Below, in pieces: positions 58,493 to 64,000 of a DNA stretch of 64,000 bases. The notes below the pieces were generated by a model. The model did not search any database. It was not told where the DNA came from and saw only the letters and a list, made by a program, of their open reading frames with translations. The stretch covers positions 36,645-100,644 of the forward strand of contig JAKEKT010000115.1 in assembly GCA_021495925.1 (NCBI GenBank). The letters run 5' to 3'. Position 1 is the stretch's first letter. Each line of letters starts with the position of its first letter. Source of the stretch: Diplodia intermedia. Lineage: Eukaryota > Ascomycota > Dothideomycetes > Botryosphaeriales > Botryosphaeriaceae. The translations under genes and the position numbers were made by a program.

Positions 58493-59927
58493 ACGAGAAC
58501 GGCTTTATCCTTGACCCCGTTGTCATCTCCCCCAAGACCACCGTCGGCGAAGCCAAGGCCCTCAGGGAGAAGCACGGCTTCGGTGGTTTCCCTGTCACCG
58601 GTACGTTCCCTTTGTATTCGCACCGAGAGCACAAACAAACTTCCGTGATGTTCCAACCATATTATATAACTTTCGTTCAACCGCAGCACGATTCCGTCGT
58701 GTGGGGAGACACATGTTTTCTGACCCGCCTCATCTTATCTTTTGTTTGCAAGCACTACTGTAGTTGCACACACTGACTCGATGTACAGAGGCTGGTACTC
58801 TCCGCTCCAAGCTCATTGGAATCATCACCCCTCGCGATATCCAGTTCGAGAAGGACCTCGATCTCCCTGTCACCGAGGTCATGTCCACCGATCTCGTCAC
58901 CGCCAAGACTGGCATCTCCCTCGAAGGCGCCAACGAGCTCCTCCGCACTTCCAGGAAGGGCAAGCTTCCCATCACCGACGAGGAGGGTAGTCTGGTCGCC
59001 CTTCTCTCTCGCTCCGACTTGATGAAGAACTTGAACTTCCCCCTGGCCTCCAAGCTCCCCGACTCGAAGCAGCTGATCTCTGCTGCCGCTATCGGCACCC
59101 GCCCCGAGGACAAGATCCGTCTCGAGAAGCTCGTTGAGGCCGGCCTGGACATCGTCATCCTTGACAGCTCCCAGGGTAACTCGATGTACCAGATTGAGAT
59201 GATCAAGTTCATCAAGGAGAAGTACCCCGGCCTGGACGTCATCGGTGGTAACGTCGTTACCCGTGACCAGGCTGCTGCTCTCATTGCCGCTGGTGCCGAC
59301 GGTCTCCGTATTGGAATGGGTAGTGGAAGTGCTTGCATTACCCAGGAGGTTATGGCTGTTGGTCGCCCCCAGGCCACCTCTGTCTACAACGTCACCCGCT
59401 TTGCCGCCCGTTTCGGTGTCCCTTGCATTGCGGACGGTGGTATCCAGAACGTCGGCCACATTGTCAAGGGTCTTGCCATGGGTGCTAGCACCGTCATGAT
59501 GGGTGGTCTGCTTGCCGGTACTACCGAGTCTCCTGGTCAGTACTTCGTCAGCCGTGAGGGCCAGCTTGTCAAGGCCTACCGCGGCATGGGCTCCATTGAT
59601 GCTATGGAGGACAAGAAGGCCGGCGCTGGCGGCGATGCCAAGGCCAGCAACGCTGGTACTGCCCGCTACTTCTCTGAGGGCGACAGGGTCCTGGTTGCTC
59701 AGGGTGTCTCTGGCTCGGTTCTCGACCGTGGTTCCATCACCAAGTTCCTGCCTTACCTCCATGCTGGTGTGCAGCACTCGATGCAAGATATGGGTATCAC
59801 GAGCTTGAATGAGCTCCACAACCATGTCCAGGAGGGCAAGGTCCGCTTCGAGCTCCGTACTGCCAGCGCTCAGGCTGAGGGTAACGTCCACGGCCTGCAC
59901 AGCTTCGACAAGAAGCTCTACTCGTAA
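58059..59927 (+). CDS. imdA: Inosine-5'-monophosphate dehydrogenase
   Basis: Exons 58059-58233, 58292-58600 and 58789-59927 give 540 residues, the usual length. It oxidises IMP to XMP with NAD, the committed step of GTP synthesis, in the cytosol. Seen: GGLTYNDFLVLPGYIGFP at the start of the barrel, LSSPMDTVTEHNMAIHMALL, a CBS pair between about 130 and 250 (PRDIQFEKDLDLPVTEVMST, LPITDEEGSLVALLSRSDLM), and DSSQGNSMYQIEMIK. The catalytic loop GMGSGSACITQEV has Cys344. Then come ADGGIQNVGHIVKGLAMGAS, AYRGMGSIDAM and an RYFSEG flap. Intron 2 is unusually long (188 bases). It is the target family of mycophenolic acid; no resistance change can be asserted from sequence alone. Confidence 0.98.
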
Positions 59928-61135
59928 GCGCATGGAGCAGTCGTCAAAAAAGTGAAAAGTCCTTTTCGGAGTTTAGGGGAAATCTTGGATGGGAATCTTG
60001 AGTGTGCGGCGTTGAATGTGGCATAATGCACGATGAGCAACGAACCAGAGAGGCATGCCTGTTTTGCCATTAAAAATTACAGAGAGTTGGCCATCAACAT
60101 CCTTCGACCAAGCTACGTGATTCTTCCCCGTGACAACCATGAACACAAAGCATTGAGATGATCTTGCATATGCATTGATTCTGCGCTTACCAGCCAGCAT
60201 ATTACCTTGAATCTCTCGCATTCGAAATTTCCAACCACCACTGAACCAAAGCTCGGAGAATCTCCAGGTACTTCTAACCTTTGTCATAAGGCCATGCTCT
60301 TTCGATATGACTTCGGCAACCCCAATTCCCACCGCGCCTACCCTAGGATTAAACCCTCCTTCGAATACCTTTCAACGTGACAGTCCCGCGCATACTCCAT
60401 CCCGTCATACGCTATTGCCGCCCTTTTGAACAGGCCCAGATACCGCCGCCGCCTACCATGTCAACAAGCATTGACGCTACGAATTCACATCATCCATTGG
60501 CTGCCTCGGCATGTGAAAGTCTGCACAGCACGCCGGATCTGAACTCAGACTCGAGGAGGCAGTAGCCATGAGACAGACCATTGTCGAATTGGAAGGAGAT
60601 TTCCCTGCCACACCCAGCCCCTAGTTGAGGTAGGAGGAGGCTTCGTGGACGGTACGTTTCAATCTAGTCAGATTCCATAACTCAAGAGATTTCATTGCTC
60701 TTGCCTCCAAGCAACCTCTAGTCTAAGTGGTGAACTTTGGATCCTTCTTTCTGTAGATCGCACAAGAATCGGTAGCTGCCGTGGTGTGAGCTGCTCTCTT
60801 GAAATTAACTGAGGCAAATAGACTTAGCCATTTCTGTGAATACACGCTAATCAAGACAAAAAGTCTCCTCACCAAATCAGAAAAGGCTCAGAGATACGAT
60901 ATTTCCACCAAGTAGCCTGTGTTGAAGGTATGATGTTGACCAGCAACCTCGGGAAGACTTCACGGCGCCGCGTTCAAGGCTCCGACGAACCCCGCAATTG
61001 TCCCCGGGTAAGCAATGAGGGGCTAGTTACGTCGACTTATTCAGACCTCTCGAAGCATATAAGCACCGTCATTTCCTCCAATACTTCTCTCTTTAGGTTG
61101 TTATTTTTACGGTAGTTCGATACCACGAAGTCAAC
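59928..61135. other. Intergenic between IMPDH and CoA-transferase
   Basis: About 1.2 kb. A 119-codon minus frame (60332-59973) begins with GTG and was not accepted. No RNA gene or repeat seen. Confidence 0.5.
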
Positions 61136-62681
61136 ATGTTGAGAAATGCAGCAGCTCGGAGGCTTCAGCTCCTCACGAAACACTTTCGCCCGGCGCAGCA
61201 GCCCCAAACCAGTACTCACGCGAGATCTCTGGCATCCGCAGCAGAAAGCGACACAAAAACCGGCGCTCTGGCTGGTCTTAAAGTCCTGGATCTCTCTCGG
61301 ATACTTGCCGTGAGATATCCCTCCACCAAATATCTGGATCAGTATGCTAATAGCTGAAAGGCACCGTTCTGCACTCAAATATTGGCCGATTATGGCGCAG
61401 ATGTTATTAAAGTTGAACAGAGAGGAAGCGGAGTGAGTCGCTTGTGTGAAGTTGTCGACACAGCTTTCTGATGATCTCTTATTGCAGGATGATACCAGAC
61501 AATGGACAGTCGGTGGCGAGGCAGGAAAATGGAACACTGAAGGGCCGATGTCATTTTACTTCAACGCTGTCAATCGAAACAAGCGCTCTATCACGCTAGA
61601 CCTGAAGAAGCCGGAAGGCCGACAAGTGCTTCTAGAGCTGGCGAAGACTTCGGACGTTTTGTAAGTGAGCGTTCGAAAGGAGTGGAACCGCGACTGACAC
61701 TAAAACCTAGGATCGAGAATTTCGTTCCTGGAAAAGCAGATGAGCTTGGAATTGGCTACGATGTCGTTTCTGGTATCAACCAGGCTATCATATACGCATC
61801 CATTTCTGGTGAGGCCCAAGTGTAGCGGTACATATAGGCAAGTAGGCTGACAAGTAAAACCAGGCTATGGCCCCTCAGGCCCATACGAAAGACGCGCAGG
61901 ATATGACGCGATAGCAGCGGCAGAGGCTGGGCTGATGCACATCACAGGCGGACCCGGTCAACCTCCAGTACGACCTGGGGTAGGGATGGTCGACATGTGT
62001 ACTGGCCTGTACCTTCACGGGGCAATTCTCGCTGCGCTGCAGGCACGCGCCCAGACTGGTAAGGGGCAGAAGCTCGATGCATCTCTGTTTGAGACGCAGA
62101 TCTCGCTGCTCATCAACATCGGCGCCAATTGGCTGAACATGGGGCTCGAGGGCAAGCGCTTCGGCAACGCGCACCCAAGCCTTGCTCCATACGATACTTT
62201 CCAGACGAAGGATGGGTACCTGGCATTGGGGGCGAACAACGACCGCCAATTCAAGATTCTTGCCGAAAGGTTGGGGAAGCCCGAATTACTGGATGACTCG
62301 AGGTTCAAGACCAACGCCGCAAGGGTGCAACATCGCAAGGCCATCGACACCGTCGTGGCAGATGTGATCAAGGAGAAGACGATCGACGAATGGATGAAGG
62401 CCCTGGAAGGAAGTGGCTTGGCCCACGGTCCTGTGAACACGATCGAACGAGCCTTTGCGCATCCTCAGATCCAGGCCCGGAACATGGTGGAATCGATGCC
62501 CGTGGAGGAAGTAGCCAACGGGTCGGTGAAGATGATTGGCGTGCCCGTAAAGTTTTCTTCCAATCCCGGCCAAATCTGGACAAGGGCGCCGTATCTGGGC
62601 GAGCACACAGACGAGGTTTTGAAAGAAATTGGGTACAGCGAGGGAGATATTGACGCGCTGAGGGAAAAGGCAGTTGTGTAG
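61136..62681 (+). CDS. Class III CoA-transferase (CaiB/BaiF family), probably mitochondrial, SUGCT-like
   Basis: Five exons, 61136-61309, 61361-61432, 61488-61660, 61711-61808 and 61864-62681, give 444 residues. The N-terminus (MLRNAAARRLQLLTKHFRP and following Ser/Ala/Arg-rich stretch) fits mitochondrial import. The family core follows: LAGLKVLDLSRILAAPFCTQ, ADYGADVIKVEQRGSGDDTR, FNAVNRNKRSITLDLKKPEG, LIENFVPGKADELGIGYD, SGYGPSGPYERRAGYD and the GMVDMCTGLY segment with the likely nucleophilic Asp216. The C-terminal domain has GNAHPSLAPYDTFQTKDGYL and PGQIWTRAPYLGEHT. Class III enzymes move CoA between carboxylates through an aspartyl-CoA thioester anhydride. The closest named relative by style is succinate-hydroxymethylglutarate CoA-transferase; the substrate is not determined here. 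Confidence 0.93.
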
Positions 62682-62989
62682 TCACATAGAGCGGGGCTGC
62701 GGGGCTGTTGAAGAAGACGCCTTTGCTGGACAATTGGCTTGCTTTTTGCTGTCTACTGAGTAGTGAGTACATGTGCAGTTGTCGTAGTGAATAGATGGAT
62801 GGCAGTTGTGATGATGCTTGGAAATGGTCGTGCTGTGTATGGGCTCCCGGGGCTGAGGAAGCGCAGGGCGTGGTTGGTCCGGGAATTTACCGACGGATCA
62901 TTCGACATTCTCTCACGACGACATCGAGCTTCCGCACACCCACCCGCCCTACCCCAACCTCTCCACTCCGCGCCAATTGCTGCGTCACC
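62682..62989. promoter_or_regulatory. Short tandem intergenic region with COX4 promoter
   Basis: About 300 bases from the CoA-transferase stop to the COX4 start. CT/CCA-rich leader at 62.92-62.99 kb. Confidence 0.5.
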
Positions 62990-63896
62990 ATGTTCCTCCA
63001 GCGCTCCGCCTTCGCCGTCGCCAGGCGCGCCGTCATCCGCCCCGCCGTCGCCCGCTCCTTCACCTCGTCCATCGTGCGCCGTAAGCTCCCTGCCACCCTA
63101 GGGCTCCCCCGCGCCGACCATGCCGCAGCTGCTGATGCCACCGACTCACAGGCGATGCCAAGGTCCCCACGGATGACAAGCAGATGAAGAAGTTCGAGGG
63201 TTAGAGCTCCGCGCGCCCTACGACGCCTCAATGCGCCCAAGCTAATTGGCGCGCTCGCTGCCCGCACAGAGATCTCGACCGAGGCCGATCTTCTTCCTCC
63301 CGGTGCCGCCCCCGGTACCGTCCCCACCGACATCGAGCAGGCCACCGGTCTCGAGCGTCTGGAGATTCTCGGCAAGATCCAGGGCGTTGATATCTTCGAC
63401 ATGAAGCCTTTGGACTCCTCCCGCAAGGGTATGGCCCCCCCGCCGAGACGTCGCGAACGCCTCCATCGCGTCCGGTACAGGTCAATGCCCGGCTGACAAG
63501 TCCGGATTAAGGCACCCTTGATGACCCCATCATGGTCCGGTCCTTCGGCGATGAGCAGTACGCTGGTTGCACCGGTGTCCCCGCCGACTCCCACGTCGTC
63601 CAGTGGCTTACCGTATGCCGACCCGAGATCGACAGGAAGACCCAACCGACTGATTCGTCATTAGATGTCCCGTGATCGCCCGATTGAGCGCTGCCCCGAG
63701 TGCGGCAACGTCCTGAAGATGGAATACGTTGGCCCCGCCGACGATGGCCACCACCACGACCACCACCGTATGCACACAGAGACGTCTGGAATTGCCGGGC
63801 CAATACTAATGCGAATGCGCAGACGACGACGGTGCCCACAACTACGAGGGCGAGCCCAAGACCCTGGCCGACTTCGTCCGCCCCGAGTACCGGTAA
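62990..63896 (+). CDS. COX4: Cytochrome c oxidase subunit 4 (COX4; mammalian Vb)
   Basis: Six exons: 62990-63080, 63152-63199, 63270-63428, 63512-63612, 63665-63767 and 63823-63896. They give 191 residues. It is a nuclear-encoded, matrix-facing structural subunit of respiratory complex IV. The presequence MFLQRSAFAVARRAVIRPAV through SFTSSIVRR is Arg/Ala/Ser-rich. The mature part has TGLERLEILGKIQGVDIFDM, DDPIMVRSFGDEQYAGCTG, the conserved DSHVVQW, and the zinc-site pair ERCPECGNVLKMEYVGP. A fungal-type tail adds a His/Asp-rich linker (HHHDHHH), split by the last intron, and ends LADFVRPEYR. The donor of intron 2 is GTTAGA, weaker than the others. Confidence 0.96.
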
Positions 63897-64000
63897 ATAG
63901 CGAGCAGATACCAATCACAATCTACTCAACTGTACATTCCAGGGATGGTGTTGGCGGATGTGAAGAGCAGCTTTATTCTGCCGGGGACAGGGGACAGGGG
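63897..64000. other. COX4 3' flank at the window edge
   Basis: About 100 bases of 3' UTR-like sequence ending in a GGGGACA repeat at the edge. Nothing else can be said. Confidence 0.5.

Noticed and set aside
59973..60332. 119-codon minus frame downstream of IMP dehydrogenase
   Set aside because: Starts at GTG, no ATG near the beginning, no family resemblance, and lies in the expected 3' flank.

Overview
The window is nuclear DNA of a filamentous ascomycete (Pezizomycotina; a Dothideomycete-like fungus is my inference, not proven). The reasons: short introns of roughly 45-150 bases with GTRNGT donors and CTAAC/CTGAC branch points, 5'-CT-rich promoters, wide GC-rich intergenic spaces, a Zn(II)2Cys6 regulator, fungal-type COX4, and a cyclophilin gene with a built-in mitochondrial leader. 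There is no operon structure; each gene is its own unit, and exons were joined by hand from reading frame, splice sites and family fit.

Left part (1-14.4 kb): a long disordered protein running off the left edge (minus), a ubiquitin-like protein (minus) divergent from an NDUFAF3/DUF498 complex I assembly factor (plus), a Leu3/LeuB-like Zn-cluster transcription factor (minus, four exons, one GC-AG intron), and mitochondrial proline dehydrogenase (plus).

Middle (14.4-33.2 kb): a gene-poor island of almost 19 kb. It holds a complete U2 snRNA gene (29.73-29.91 kb) and, 11.6 kb away in the same orientation, a second U2-related gene. That second copy keeps the U2 leader and branch-site recognition sequence, lacks stem I, and carries its own 8-bp stem followed by a consensus Sm site. 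Both genes share a matching upstream promoter element and TATA box at equal spacing. The island also contains small hypothetical ORFs, two coding relics broken by in-frame TAG codons, a dispersed ~83-bp repeat pair and short tandem repeats.

Right part (33.2-64 kb): gene-dense and housekeeping. It holds a 1275-residue conserved-looking protein of unknown function (minus), ribosomal protein L23/uL14 (plus), an Ent3-type epsin (minus) divergent from a dual-targeted cyclophilin (plus), a Cys/Met-metabolism PLP enzyme (plus), a NUDT19-like Nudix hydrolase (minus), the IQGAP homologue Rng2/Iqg1 (minus) divergent from IMP dehydrogenase (plus), a class III CoA-transferase (plus) and COX4 (plus).

Mitochondrial function recurs (NDUFAF3, proline dehydrogenase, mitochondrial cyclophilin form, CoA-transferase, COX4), but nothing suggests a physical pathway cluster. 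The most novel-looking item is the U2-like Sm-class RNA gene at about 18.0-18.2 kb.
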